DNA from: Streptomyces sp. 1222.5
GTDB taxonomy: Bacteria; Actinomycetota; Actinomycetes; Streptomycetales; Streptomycetaceae
Assembly (NCBI RefSeq): GCF_900105245.1
Contig: NZ_FNSZ01000001.1
Span: 806,001-870,000 of the forward strand
Reading direction: 5' to 3'
Length of the DNA stretch: 64,000 bases
The translations under genes were made by a program, and so were the position numbers. Shown here piece by piece: positions 31,942 through 40,240 of this stretch. The notes under the pieces are model-generated. The model did no database searches and had not been told where the DNA came from. It saw nothing but the letters and a program-made list of their open reading frames with translations. Numbering within the stretch: the first letter of the stretch is position 1; each line of letters opens with the position of its first letter.

Positions 31942-34083
31942 ATGCCGCAGCGTGTGCTGATCGCAGGTACCTCGGCGCTGCTCGCCGGCCGTCTGGCGGC
32001 CCGCTGCCTGACCGCTTCCGACGAGACCGAGGTGGTGCTGCTGTCCGCCGCCGTCTCGCGGCCGGGCGCGATCGCCCCGGACCGGAAGGAGATCGCCTCG
32101 TTCGTGGCGCAGTCGGCCCGGCTGCCCGATCCCGGGGACAGGCTGACCGTCGTGTGCGCGGCACCCGGGGCGGTCGCGGGCGAACTCGGGGCGCTGACGG
32201 CGGATCAGGTGTGGTGCGTGGTCCCGGGCTGGGACCGGGCGCCGGTGCGCGGGGCGCGCGGGGACGCGGCACTGGCCGGCTCGGTGCTCGCCGCGCTGCC
32301 CGCGCTCGGGGCCGTCGGATACGTGCACGTCGGGCCGGACGGAGCGGTGGACGACGGTCCCGCCGGACCGGTGCGCCGCGGCTACCGCGAGCTGGAACGG
32401 CGCGCCGTGGAGGCGTGCCTGGACGCCGGTGTGGCCTGGCGGGTGCTGCGTACACCGCCGGTGCTGGACGACCAGGCACCGGTGTTCGGCGAGTGCCCGC
32501 CGGGCGCGCACCGGCTGCTGTGGGCCCTGCACGCGGTGCGGACCGAGGTCGAGGACCGGGTGCCCGACTGGTTCGAGCGGCATCCGCTGCGGGTGGCCGG
32601 CGCGGCGGGGCTGGGGCTCACCCTGCTGCCCGCCGAGCAGGCCGCCGAGGAGCTGTGGCGGGCCGGTGCGCCGGGCGGGCTCCCGGACGGGTTCGCGACG
32701 GTGCCCGCGCCGGCGCCGGTCCCGCTGACCGAGGTCCTGGCGCGGGCCGGCGCGGTCCACGGCATCGACGTCCGCCTGGTGGCGGACCGCGAGGGCCTCT
32801 CCGCCGCCGACCGGCTGCTCGATCTGCGCCTGGCGGACGTCCGCGCGCAGGCCGCACGGCTCGGGAACGGGGCGGAGGTCCCCGTACCCGGACCCCTGTC
32901 CGACGGTACGGCCCCCCGGGCCGGCGTCGGCGCGCCGGATCCCACGGCGGCCGCCCGGCAGCCCGCGCCGACGGCGTCCGGGCGGCCCCCGGCGCCGTCG
33001 CCGGCCGTACCGGAAACCGCGGCTCCCCCACCCGGATCAGGGGCCTCCCCCACCCTCGCCACGCCGCTGTCCGCCGCCGGGCAGTGGGAGTTGTTCGGGA
33101 GCGTGCGGGCGTACCAGGCGGTCGCCGGGCGGGCGGCGGGGACGGCGGGGCGGGAGGACGTGACGCTGCGCCGGCGTACCGTCGAGGTCGCCGGGCGGCC
33201 GCTCGCCGTGTACGAGGCGGGCGACGGTGACGGGCCGCCGCTGGTGGTGCTGAACGCGCTCGGTCAGGGGCCCGGGTTCCTCACCCGGCTGTGCGCCCGG
33301 CTCGCGCCGCACCACCGCGTCGTCACCTGGCAGGTCCGCGGCACGGAGCGGGACGATCCGCCGTGGCGGGCCGGGGACCAGCTCGACGACCTGGAGGCCG
33401 TCCTCGACGCGGCCGGGGCCGACCGCGCGCATCTGCTCGGCTGGTGCACCGGCGCCAAGATCGCGACGGCCTTCCAGCGGCGCAGGCCGGACGCTGTGGC
33501 CTCCCTGGTGTTCCTGAACGCCACGTTCCGGCAGAACGGCCGCTGGGACGGCATGGACACCAAGTACGAGGCCGACCTGGCGGCGGTGTGCCGTGCCCTG
33601 GACCGCAGCCCGGCGAAGGCCGCCCGGATGCTGGGCCTGCTGGCCCCCGGCGCTGCGGGCGGCAAGGGCAGCCCCGGCGCCCGGGACGCGGGGGTGCTCG
33701 GGGTGCTCAGCCGGGCCCTCGCCGACGAGGTCCGGCGGCCGTTCCGCGACGCGGAGGTGCTGGTGCGGTACGCGCGGCAGCTCGTGGACCTGTGGCGGCT
33801 GGACTCGGCGAGCCAGGCGGCGCATGTGACGGCGCCGGTGCTGTTCGTCTGCTCGGAGTTCGACGGGATCTCGTCGCCGGCCCGGGCACGCGAGGCGGCC
33901 CGCTGCTTCCCGCGGGCGCGGTACGCGGAGCTGGCGGTCGCCGGTCACTACGCGCCGCACGATCGCCCGGCCCTGGTGGCGGAACTGATCACGGAGTTCG
34001 TCCGCGCGCCGGACGAGGTCGCGGACCTCGTGCGGTACGCGGAGATCACCTGGCACATCGACACGGAGGGAACTGCACGGTGA
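31942..34083 (+). CDS. SDR-like / alpha-beta hydrolase fusion with Cys nucleophile
   Basis: A 713-residue two-part protein. Residues 1 to about 300 look like a diverged NAD(P)-binding Rossmann or epimerase-like domain (VLIAGTSALLAGRLA; YRELERRAVEACLDAGVAWRVLR), but the glycine pattern is weak and cofactor binding is doubtful. A Pro/Ala-rich linker (about 310-400) leads to an alpha/beta hydrolase. Its nucleophile elbow reads LLGWCTGAK, giving GxCxG with Cys502 where Ser is usual; a plausible Asp (SEFDGISS) and His (VAGHYAPHD) follow. A Cys nucleophile is known in dienelactone hydrolases and some acyl-transferring thioesterases. Possible roles are off-line thioesterase, acyl transfer or modification of the reactive product. 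The ATG at 31942 has an AGGAGG site. The methyltransferase follows with a 4-nt overlap. Confidence 0.75.
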   Translation: MPQRVLIAGTSALLAGRLAARCLTASDETEVVLLSAAVSRPGAIAPDRKEIASFVAQSARLPDPGDRLTVVCAAPGAVAGELGALTADQVWCVVPGWDRAPVRGARGDAALAGSVLAALPALGAVGYVHVGPDGAVDDGPAGPVRRGYRELERRAVEACLDAGVAWRVLRTPPVLDDQAPVFGECPPGAHRLLWALHAVRTEVEDRVPDWFERHPLRVAGAAGLGLTLLPAEQAAEELWRAGAPGGLPDGFATVPAPAPVPLTEVLARAGAVHGIDVRLVADREGLSAADRLLDLRLADVRAQAARLGNGAEVPVPGPLSDGTAPRAGVGAPDPTAAARQPAPTASGRPPAPSPAVPETAAPPPGSGASPTLATPLSAAGQWELFGSVRAYQAVAGRAAGTAGREDVTLRRRTVEVAGRPLAVYEAGDGDGPPLVVLNALGQGPGFLTRLCARLAPHHRVVTWQVRGTERDDPPWRAGDQLDDLEAVLDAAGADRAHLLGWCTGAKIATAFQRRRPDAVASLVFLNATFRQNGRWDGMDTKYEADLAAVCRALDRSPAKAARMLGLLAPGAAGGKGSPGARDAGVLGVLSRALADEVRRPFRDAEVLVRYARQLVDLWRLDSASQAAHVTAPVLFVCSEFDGISSPARAREAARCFPRARYAELAVAGHYAPHDRPALVAELITEFVRAPDEVADLVRYAEITWHIDTEGTAR

Positions 34084-34826
34084 GCGAGGCCAAGGCCTTC
34101 GACCGGGTCGCGGACGACTACGACCGGATGCGGGGCGGAATGGAACGCGGCCGGCAGGCCGCGTCGCAACTCGCCGGGGACCTCACGCCCGGCACGGTGC
34201 TGGAGGTGGGCGTCGGCACCGGCATCGTGGCGGCGGGGCTGGCCGAACTCGGCCACCGGGTCCACGGCGTCGACCTGTCGCTGCCGATGCTGTCGCGGGC
34301 CGCGGAGCGGCTGGCGGGGCGGGTGACGGCCGGCGACGCCCGGGCCCTGCCGTTCAGGGACGGCACGTTCGACAACCTGGTCTTCACGCACGTCCTGCAT
34401 CTGGTCGGGGACATGCCGCGCGCCCTCGCGGAGGCGGCGCGGGTCCTGCGCCCCGGCGGGCGGCTGCTCGCGGTGCACGGCGACCCCGCGGCCGACCCGG
34501 ACGACCTGGTCGCCGTACTGGACCGGCTGGCGGTGCTCCAGCCGCCGCGGCCCGACACCCCCGAACGGCTGGACGCGGCCGCGGCCGCGGCGGGGCTGAC
34601 CCGGCTGCGGCACGAGTTCGCGCCGGACTACGAGCGGGCCACCACGCCGCGTCAGCTGCTGGAGAGTCTGGAGCGCCGGCTGCCGCCCTACCTGTGGGAG
34701 GTCGACGACGAGACCTGGGGCCGGGTGGTGGAGCCGGCCCTCGCCGAACTGCGGGGCCTCGCGGACCCGGGCCGGCCGCGGGTGCAGCAGTGGCGGGTGC
34801 ATCGCAGCGTCTACGTCAAGCGGTGA
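34080..34826 (+). CDS. SAM-dependent class I methyltransferase
   Basis: A 248-residue Methyltransf_11/25-type enzyme. Motif I is LEVGVGTGIVAAGL (residues about 41-54), followed by GVDLSLPML, a GDARALPF motif and VLRPGGRLL. The GTG start overlaps the stop codon of the fusion gene (GTGA), so the two are translationally coupled and probably act on the same intermediate. The C-terminal half has no recognisable substrate motif. O-, N- or S-methylation of the natural product, or of a released thiol, are all possible. A thiol-methylation role would fit self-protection but is only a guess. Confidence 0.85.
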   Translation: MSEAKAFDRVADDYDRMRGGMERGRQAASQLAGDLTPGTVLEVGVGTGIVAAGLAELGHRVHGVDLSLPMLSRAAERLAGRVTAGDARALPFRDGTFDNLVFTHVLHLVGDMPRALAEAARVLRPGGRLLAVHGDPAADPDDLVAVLDRLAVLQPPRPDTPERLDAAAAAAGLTRLRHEFAPDYERATTPRQLLESLERRLPPYLWEVDDETWGRVVEPALAELRGLADPGRPRVQQWRVHRSVYVKR

Positions 34827-34829
34827 GGC

Positions 34830-34882
34830 GCCGGGGGCCGGGGAGGGCCGACGCGGGCCGGCCGCGCTCCCCGGTCCCCGGC
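34830..34882. terminator. GC-rich hairpin between convergent genes
   Basis: A 16-nt arm at 34830-34845 pairs with 34867-34882 with a single mismatch around a 21-nt loop. It fills the gap between the convergent methyltransferase and PIG-L genes and is probably a bidirectional terminator. Confidence 0.55.
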
Positions 34883-34885
34883 CGT

Positions 34886-35602
34886 TCAGCGGGGTATCAG
34901 CTCGAAGGCGATCGCCGGGCGGCCGCCGAACCGGGCCCCCATCGCCTGGGCGAGTCCCAGCAGGGGCCCGCGTACGTCCGTGACGGGCGGCTGCATCGCC
35001 GCGAGATAGCTGGCGTGCGCCTCCAGGGAGGCCACGGCCCGGTCGATGTGCTCGCCGACGTCCACGGCGTGGGTGGGCCGGGGCGAGTTGGAGATCGCCA
35101 CGTACCGGACGCCCTGCCAGGGGCCCGGTCCGTCCTCGGGAAAGATCCACCGGTTGGCCGCGTCGCCGACGGCGTCGAGCAGGGCCCGGCCGGTGTTGCG
35201 GTGGTCCGGCGAGTTCCAGCGTCCGGTCGAGGTGTGGTCGTGGTGGCAGAAGCCCAGCACGAGTTCGGGGCGGTGCCGGCGGATCGCGGTGGCGAACTGG
35301 CGGCGCAGCTCGGGGGAGTACTCGATGCGTCCGTCCGGATGGTCGAGGAACTCCACGCCCGCGGCGCCGACCACGGCGGCGCTGGCCCGCTGTTCGGCCT
35401 CACGGATCTCGGCGGCCTTCTCCGGCGCCATGGTGTCGATGCCGGCCTCGCCCCGGCTCGCCACCACGTAGGTGACGGTCTTTCCGGCCGCGGTCCAGCG
35501 CGCGACGGCACCCGCGGCTCCGAATTCCATGTCGTCGGGGTGCGCCACCACGGCCAGGGCGCGGGTCCAGTCCTCGGGCATTTCCTGGAATTCATCGCTC
35601 AT
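34886..35602 (-). CDS. PIG-L / LmbE-family zinc deacetylase or amidase
   Basis: A 238-residue PIG-L superfamily protein. The metal-binding motif AHPDDMEFG is at residues 20-28, and a second ligand region FCHHDHTS lies mid-protein. Family members deacetylate GlcNAc conjugates (MshB) or cleave mycothiol S-conjugates (Mca). LmbE of the lincomycin pathway acts on a mycothiol-bearing intermediate. Because this cluster makes a sulfur-bearing, probably thiol-reactive product, a mycothiol S-conjugate amidase role is attractive but inferred. A copy of the palindromic operator, with TATTTT 21 nt downstream, lies about 95-140 nt upstream. No strong ribosome site is seen before the ATG. Confidence 0.85.
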   Translation of the reverse strand: MSDEFQEMPEDWTRALAVVAHPDDMEFGAAGAVARWTAAGKTVTYVVASRGEAGIDTMAPEKAAEIREAEQRASAAVVGAAGVEFLDHPDGRIEYSPELRRQFATAIRRHRPELVLGFCHHDHTSTGRWNSPDHRNTGRALLDAVGDAANRWIFPEDGPGPWQGVRYVAISNSPRPTHAVDVGEHIDRAVASLEAHASYLAAMQPPVTDVRGPLLGLAQAMGARFGGRPAIAFELIPR

Positions 35603-35702
35603 GGGCCGAAGATAACAGCGGGCATTACTCCGCCGGTACCCTGGGAATGGATTTCACTGAACTCCGCCCGGCCATTGCGTCCGGCCATTGCGTCCGGCTT
35701 GG

Positions 35703-35772
35703 AAAATACCTCGTGACGCCCTGCTGGAACGCTCAATTGTGAGCAGAGCCGCGGGTGGGGACGCGCGAGGAT
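35703..35772. promoter_or_regulatory. Bidirectional operator with -10 on both sides (site 3)
   Basis: CGCTCAATTGTGAGCA (35730-35745) has perfect GCTCA/TGAGC arms. Leftward, TATTTT (35708-35703) begins 21 nt away and would serve the PIG-L gene. Rightward, GAGGAT (35767-35772) begins 21 nt away and would serve the DUF3224 gene. The symmetric spacing suggests one site drives both. Confidence 0.7.
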
Positions 35773-35836
35773 CCGGCTGATCCCCGGCGGCGGCCCGGTC
35801 ACCGGCGCCGCGGTCCCGCGAGCGAGAGGACAACGC

Positions 35837-36244
35837 ATGCAGACGCAGTCGACCAGCACGATGACCTGGGACCCCTGGCAGCCGGCCCCGTTCGAGCAGA
35901 CCGACGGCGCCCCGGTGCTGCTGCACGGTGAGGTGGCCAACCACTACCGCGGGACCATCGAGGCCGAGGGCGTCCAGCAGGTTCTGATCGCGCTCTCCCC
36001 CGGGGGCGCCAGCGTGTTCACCGCGCTGGAGCGGGTGACCGGCCGGATCGGCGACCGCAGCGGCAGCTTCGTCCTGCAGATCAGCGGCACCACCGGCGGC
36101 GGCGCGGCGAAGGCCACGCTCGAGGTGCTGGAGGGCTCCGGGACCGGTGGGCTCGCCGGGCTGCGCGGCACCGGCACCTACTTCTGTGACAACCCCGGTC
36201 CGGACGGACACGCGAGCGTGACGCTGGACCACTCCTTCGAGTAG
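35837..36244 (+). CDS. DUF3224-like small beta-barrel protein
   Basis: A 135-residue protein resembling DUF3224 (allene-oxide-cyclase-like barrel). Characteristic parts are TWDPWQPAPFEQ at the N-terminus, the central GRIGDRSGSFVLQISG and the C-terminal LRGTGTYF. No signal peptide is visible, so it is probably cytoplasmic. Function is unknown; such barrels can bind small hydrophobic ligands. GAGAGGAC precedes the ATG. It is followed by the glyoxalase-fold gene after 114 nt and lies under operator site 3, which ties it to the pathway. Confidence 0.75.
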   Translation: MQTQSTSTMTWDPWQPAPFEQTDGAPVLLHGEVANHYRGTIEAEGVQQVLIALSPGGASVFTALERVTGRIGDRSGSFVLQISGTTGGGAAKATLEVLEGSGTGGLAGLRGTGTYFCDNPGPDGHASVTLDHSFE

Positions 36245-36358
36245 TCCCGGCGATCCGCGTGCGTGTGTGTCGGCCGAGGGCATAGGCTCGTCAACACCGG
36301 AGCACCACGCGGCAGTTGCGTGCCGGAGACGGCCGACCCTTGAGGAAGGAAGTTTTTC

Positions 36359-36724
36359 ATGTCCCCCATTGGGCAGCTGGCAGCGGTCACCCTGGACGCG
36401 CCGGACCCGAAGGCTCTCGCGGAGTTCTACAGCGCCGTGACCGGCTGGGAGTCCCTGTTCGCGAGCGAGGACTTCGCCTACATCGGAACCCCGGACGGGT
36501 CCAGCCGCATCGGCTTCCAGCGGACCGAGAGCCTGAAGAAGCCCTCCTGGCCCGGCGACGACAAGCAGATGCACCTCGACTTCAGTGTGAGCGACCTGGA
36601 GGAGGCGGTGGAGCGGCTGACCGCCCTCGGGGCGACCAAGCCGGAGCACCAGCCGGGTGGCGAGAAGTGGGTCGTGCTGATCGACCCCGCCGGTCACCCG
36701 TTCTGTGTGACCACCATGGCCTGA
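36359..36724 (+). CDS. Glyoxalase/bleomycin-resistance (VOC) fold protein
   Basis: A 121-residue VOC-superfamily protein. It starts LAAVTLDAPDPKALAEFYSAVTGWE, a typical first beta-alpha-beta unit, and ends with the second unit MHLDFSVSDLEEAV and DPAGHPFCV. The ATG has a strong GAGGAAGGAAG ribosome site. Proteins of this type in antibiotic clusters often bind and sequester the drug or detoxify electrophiles, so a self-resistance role is possible. Housekeeping glyoxalase-like activity is also possible. No operator copy lies directly upstream, so it is probably read through from the DUF3224 gene. Confidence 0.85.
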   Translation: MSPIGQLAAVTLDAPDPKALAEFYSAVTGWESLFASEDFAYIGTPDGSSRIGFQRTESLKKPSWPGDDKQMHLDFSVSDLEEAVERLTALGATKPEHQPGGEKWVVLIDPAGHPFCVTTMA

Positions 36725-36783
36725 CGCCTGCCGGTACGGAACGCGTCGGGACGGACGTCCTGCGCGGGGCCCGGCACATGTGT

Positions 36784-36828
36784 CACGACGGGGCCGCGGC
36801 ACTCACCGAGTGCCGCGGCCCCGTCGTG
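36784..36828. terminator. Perfect 20-bp stem terminator between convergent genes
   Basis: Arms 36784-36803 and 36809-36828 are perfectly complementary over 20 bp with a 5-nt loop. The hairpin lies between the rightward VOC gene and the leftward two-repeat protein gene. It is the strongest hairpin I noticed in the window and is almost certainly a bidirectional terminator. Confidence 0.85.
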
Positions 36829-36850
36829 TCGCGGGTGCCGGCCGGAGCCG

Positions 36851-37783
36851 TCAGTCGCCCCAGTACTGCGGTGTCAGGCAGCCGTCGTGTCCGCTGCCCT
36901 CCAGCATCAGGCTGTCCCAGCCGCCGCCGCCCTCCTCGCGCGGGACCCAGTCCTGCATGTAGGTGGCGCGCGGGGCCTCGGGGTCCGTGCGGGCGTCGAT
37001 GCCCATCAGCTTGTACATGGTGCCGAGCGTCCTCATGTGGATGAGGAAGTGCATCCGCTCCATCGTGCCGAAGAGTTCCTCGAAGACCAGTGCGGTGGCG
37101 TCCCCGCCGGAGCTGAGGTTGGTGTTCTCGGCGACGGTGCGGGCGAACAGCCGGGCCTCGGCGCGGTACTTGTAGCTGAAGTCCACCACCCGGTGCATCA
37201 CCACACCCGCGGTGGCGGTGTTGAGGAGGCCGTCGGCGGGGACGGACGTCTGGTGCTGTGCGGGGAGCACCTCGAACCAGGGCTCGTCCCGGTCGGCGGC
37301 CAGGGGACTCATGGAGGGGTCCTGTGCCATCGTCCGGGTGGCGGTGCCGAAGATGCCCCAGCGATGCGGGAGCATCATGGTCTCCCGCACACTGCCGGGC
37401 ACGAAGGCGGCCTGCCAGTCGTCCGCCTGGTGGTGTGCCACGTAGCCGCCGAGGACGCCGTCCCGGAAGTCGCGCGCGCCGCCCATGTGCAGCAGCCGTT
37501 CGTAGTCCTCCAGGGACCGGAAGTGGATCAGCCAGTGCAGGCGGTCCTTGACGCCGAAGGTCTCCTCGTAGACGAGGACGGTCGCCAGTCCCGGGTGCTT
37601 GGCGTTGACGAACTCGGCGGCCTCCCGCGCCATCCGGCGGGCGGTGTCGCCCTGCCCGCCCGCGATCTGGGCGACCCGCTCGACGACGACCCCGGCGTTC
37701 GCCGAGTGCAGGATCTTGTCCGCGGGCTGCGCCGTCTGGTGCCGGGCGGGCGGGACACTGGGCATGCCGCTGTCCACGGTCAT
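36851..37783 (-). CDS. Two-repeat protein of unknown function, paralogue A
   Basis: A 310-residue protein built of two similar halves (about 15-150 and 165-305). Each half begins with a motif like ADKILHSANAGVV or ADGLLNTATAGVV and contains a conserved VxEExFGxxxRxHFLIH or RLHWLIHF core. The repeats look like a dimeric alpha/beta (ferredoxin-like) fold. I do not recognise a characterised function; it may belong to a DUF6039-type family. The ATG at 37783 has GAGGAG upstream. A longer frame to 37819 is less likely. It follows the AT-ER gene by 42 nt, and its paralogue precedes AT-ER, so the three form one operon. No catalytic motif is evident. Confidence 0.8.
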   Translation of the reverse strand: MTVDSGMPSVPPARHQTAQPADKILHSANAGVVVERVAQIAGGQGDTARRMAREAAEFVNAKHPGLATVLVYEETFGVKDRLHWLIHFRSLEDYERLLHMGGARDFRDGVLGGYVAHHQADDWQAAFVPGSVRETMMLPHRWGIFGTATRTMAQDPSMSPLAADRDEPWFEVLPAQHQTSVPADGLLNTATAGVVMHRVVDFSYKYRAEARLFARTVAENTNLSSGGDATALVFEELFGTMERMHFLIHMRTLGTMYKLMGIDARTDPEAPRATYMQDWVPREEGGGGWDSLMLEGSGHDGCLTPQYWGD

Positions 37784-37825
37784 GTGGCTCTCCTCGGTGT
37801 GTGGTGACGGGTGACGCACGCCGGG

Positions 37826-40240
37826 TCAGGCGTAGGCGGCGAGGCGGTCGCTGAGGACACCGGCCGCCCCGGTCATCAGCAGGTCGGCGATGCGTTCGAC
37901 GTGCCGCTCCTGCCAGGGCTCCAGAGCGGTACCGCCGACGCAGCGGTTGAAGGCGCCCGCGGCGGGCCCGCAGTGCACCTGGTAATTGGCCCGTTCGGCG
38001 GGATCGCCCTCCTGGGCGGCCCGGTTGGTGCGGGCGAAGTAGGACTTGAAGACGAGTGCCATCCGGTGCTTCGGGTCCCGCTCGGCGCGTTCGGTCTCGT
38101 GCGCGCGGCCCGCGTCCCGGTAGTAGGCGCACGTCTGCTTCCACACCTGGTCCAGGGGGGCGCGCAGGCAGTCGCGTTCCAGCCAGGCGCGGGTGGGCCC
38201 GTCGAGGTCGTCGAGGCCCGTGTGGGTGCGGTAGAGCTGGTAGAGCTTGTTGGCGCGGGCCGCGAAGAGGGTGCCCTTGCGGACCACCTGGACGCGGGAG
38301 CCGAGTTCGAACAGGTCGCCGGCGGGCGCGTACGCGGTGTCCTGCACGTCCAGGGCGGCCAGCATCTGCTTCACCGCGTCCGAGGTGCCGGCCTGCGGGG
38401 AGCACTGGTTGACCGAGCCGGTCACCACGAAGTCCGCGCCGAGGACGAAGGCCGCGGCCACCGCCTCCGGGGTGCCGAGGCCGCCGCACGCACCGACCCT
38501 GAGGCGGCGCGCGTAGCCGTACCGCTCGGTGAGCCGGGCGGCCAGCGCGACCGTGGTCGGCACCAGTGCCAGGCTGACGCCGCCGTCGGTGTGGCCCGCC
38601 GAGTCCCCCTCGACGCAGACGTCCTGCGCGACCGGCAACACGCGCGCCGCGTCGGCCTCGGCGGAGGTCAGCCCGCCCTCGACGACCAGACGATCCAGCA
38701 GTTCCGGAGCGGGCGGTGCCATGAACTGGGCCGCGACCTCGGGACGCGAGCACTTGGCGACGACGGTGCGTACGGCGGCGGGGGTGCCGTCCGCGGCACG
38801 GTGTGCGCCGTGGAAACGGAACCGGACGAGGTCCGGGGTGACGGCGGTGAAGGCGGCCGCCTCCACGTGCCGTACGTCGTGCCGCAGCAGCAGGTCGACC
38901 AGGGCGCGCTCGGCTCCCGGACGGGTGAGGTCGTGCAGCAGGTTCACTCCGTAGCGGCCGTCGAGGCCCGGGGTGCGGGCCAGTTCGGTGACCGCCTTCC
39001 CGACCGTCTCCAGGTGCAGGCCGCCGGCGCCGAAGTAGCCCTTCAGGCCCGCCCGGCCGAGCCGGGCGACCAGGTCCACGGAGGAGACGCCCCGGAACAT
39101 GCTGCCGGCCAGGTAGGCGTAGCGCAGTCCGTGGTCGTGCCGGAACTCCGCGGAGCCCAGCCGCGCGGCGGCGGGGTCCCGTACGGGCTCCGGCTCGGGT
39201 GGGGCCGTCCGGGACGTGCGTCCGATGGCCGCGGTGGTGGCGGCCGGCGGGGAAGCGGTGCCTGCGGGCGGCGGGTGCGGCGCGCCGCTCGCGGGGGCGG
39301 GGCGTGCGGACGGTGCCGTACGGGCTTCCGGGCCGGGTCCGGTCCCGGGGGCGGCGGTGGCCGCCGTACCGCCGGGGCGCCGCCGGGCCGGTGGGGCGGG
39401 CTCGGCGACCACGGAGTCCCACATGGGCCGCAGCATGGGCCGGGGACCGAACTCGCGTGCCTCCGTGACGCCCCGGCGGATCAGTTCCCGCAGGGACTCG
39501 TGCCAGCGCACCGGAGCGGCGATCTGCCGGGCCAGCAGGCCGGCGACGCCGTCCGGCGGGTGGGGACGCGCGGTGACGTTGGCGATCACCGGGATGCGGG
39601 GCGGGCGGAACTCGACGGTGTCCAGGAAGGCGGCGAACCGCTCCTGGGCCGGCCGCATGTGCCGTGAGTGGAAGGCGCCGCTGGTGGCCAGCGGCACGCA
39701 CCGGGCCCCCGCGGTCGCCCGCACCTCGGTCTGCACCGCCTTCACGGCCGCGGCCGGGCCCGACACGACCACCTGGGTGGCGGTGTTGAGATTGGCCAGG
39801 TCCACGTCCGTGGCGCCGCAGCGGTCCAGCAGGGCGCGCACCCCGTCGGGCGGGAGTCCGAGGACGGCCAGCATGGCGCCGCCGTCGGCCTCCCCCATCA
39901 GCTCGCCGCGCCGTTTCACGATCCGCAGGCCCGTCTCGAAGTCGAAACACCCGGCGGCGAGCAGCGCGTTGTACTCGCCGAGGCTGTGACCGGCCAGGAA
40001 GTCGGGCGCGGGCCCCTCCGCCAGCGCTTCGGCGCAGGCGAGCGCGTTGACGACGTACAGCGCGGGCTGGGTCCAGCGGGTGCGGTTCAGCCGGCCGGCG
40101 GGATCGTCCAGGCACAGTGCGCGCACCGGCTCGCCGAGCACACGGTCGGCGACCGCCACGTACTCGGGGAAGCGGTCGAAGAGCCGCTCCCCCATGCCCG
40201 CGCGCTGCGCCCCCTGGCCGGCGAAGAGCCAGGCCCTCAC
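37826..40240 (-). CDS. Trans-acting acyltransferase-enoylreductase (AT-ER, LnmG-like)
   Basis: An 804-residue didomain protein. The AT covers about residues 1-285, with GHSLGEY (Ser86), the malonyl-binding Arg in IVKRRGELM and GAFHSRHM with the catalytic His. The C-terminal ER is PfaD-like and FMN-dependent, at about 370-804; its CVEGDSAGHTDGG and RVGACGGLGTPEA motifs are intact. It should load malonyl on the AT-less PKS modules; the ER would act in trans where a saturated bond is needed. Leinamycin has one such protein (LnmG). The GTG start overlaps the stop codon of the upstream two-repeat protein (GTGA). A second, more divergent AT-ER is encoded at 49.5-51.9 kb. Confidence 0.93.
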   Translation of the reverse strand: MRAWLFAGQGAQRAGMGERLFDRFPEYVAVADRVLGEPVRALCLDDPAGRLNRTRWTQPALYVVNALACAEALAEGPAPDFLAGHSLGEYNALLAAGCFDFETGLRIVKRRGELMGEADGGAMLAVLGLPPDGVRALLDRCGATDVDLANLNTATQVVVSGPAAAVKAVQTEVRATAGARCVPLATSGAFHSRHMRPAQERFAAFLDTVEFRPPRIPVIANVTARPHPPDGVAGLLARQIAAPVRWHESLRELIRRGVTEAREFGPRPMLRPMWDSVVAEPAPPARRRPGGTAATAAPGTGPGPEARTAPSARPAPASGAPHPPPAGTASPPAATTAAIGRTSRTAPPEPEPVRDPAAARLGSAEFRHDHGLRYAYLAGSMFRGVSSVDLVARLGRAGLKGYFGAGGLHLETVGKAVTELARTPGLDGRYGVNLLHDLTRPGAERALVDLLLRHDVRHVEAAAFTAVTPDLVRFRFHGAHRAADGTPAAVRTVVAKCSRPEVAAQFMAPPAPELLDRLVVEGGLTSAEADAARVLPVAQDVCVEGDSAGHTDGGVSLALVPTTVALAARLTERYGYARRLRVGACGGLGTPEAVAAAFVLGADFVVTGSVNQCSPQAGTSDAVKQMLAALDVQDTAYAPAGDLFELGSRVQVVRKGTLFAARANKLYQLYRTHTGLDDLDGPTRAWLERDCLRAPLDQVWKQTCAYYRDAGRAHETERAERDPKHRMALVFKSYFARTNRAAQEGDPAERANYQVHCGPAAGAFNRCVGGTALEPWQERHVERIADLLMTGAAGVLSDRLAAYA

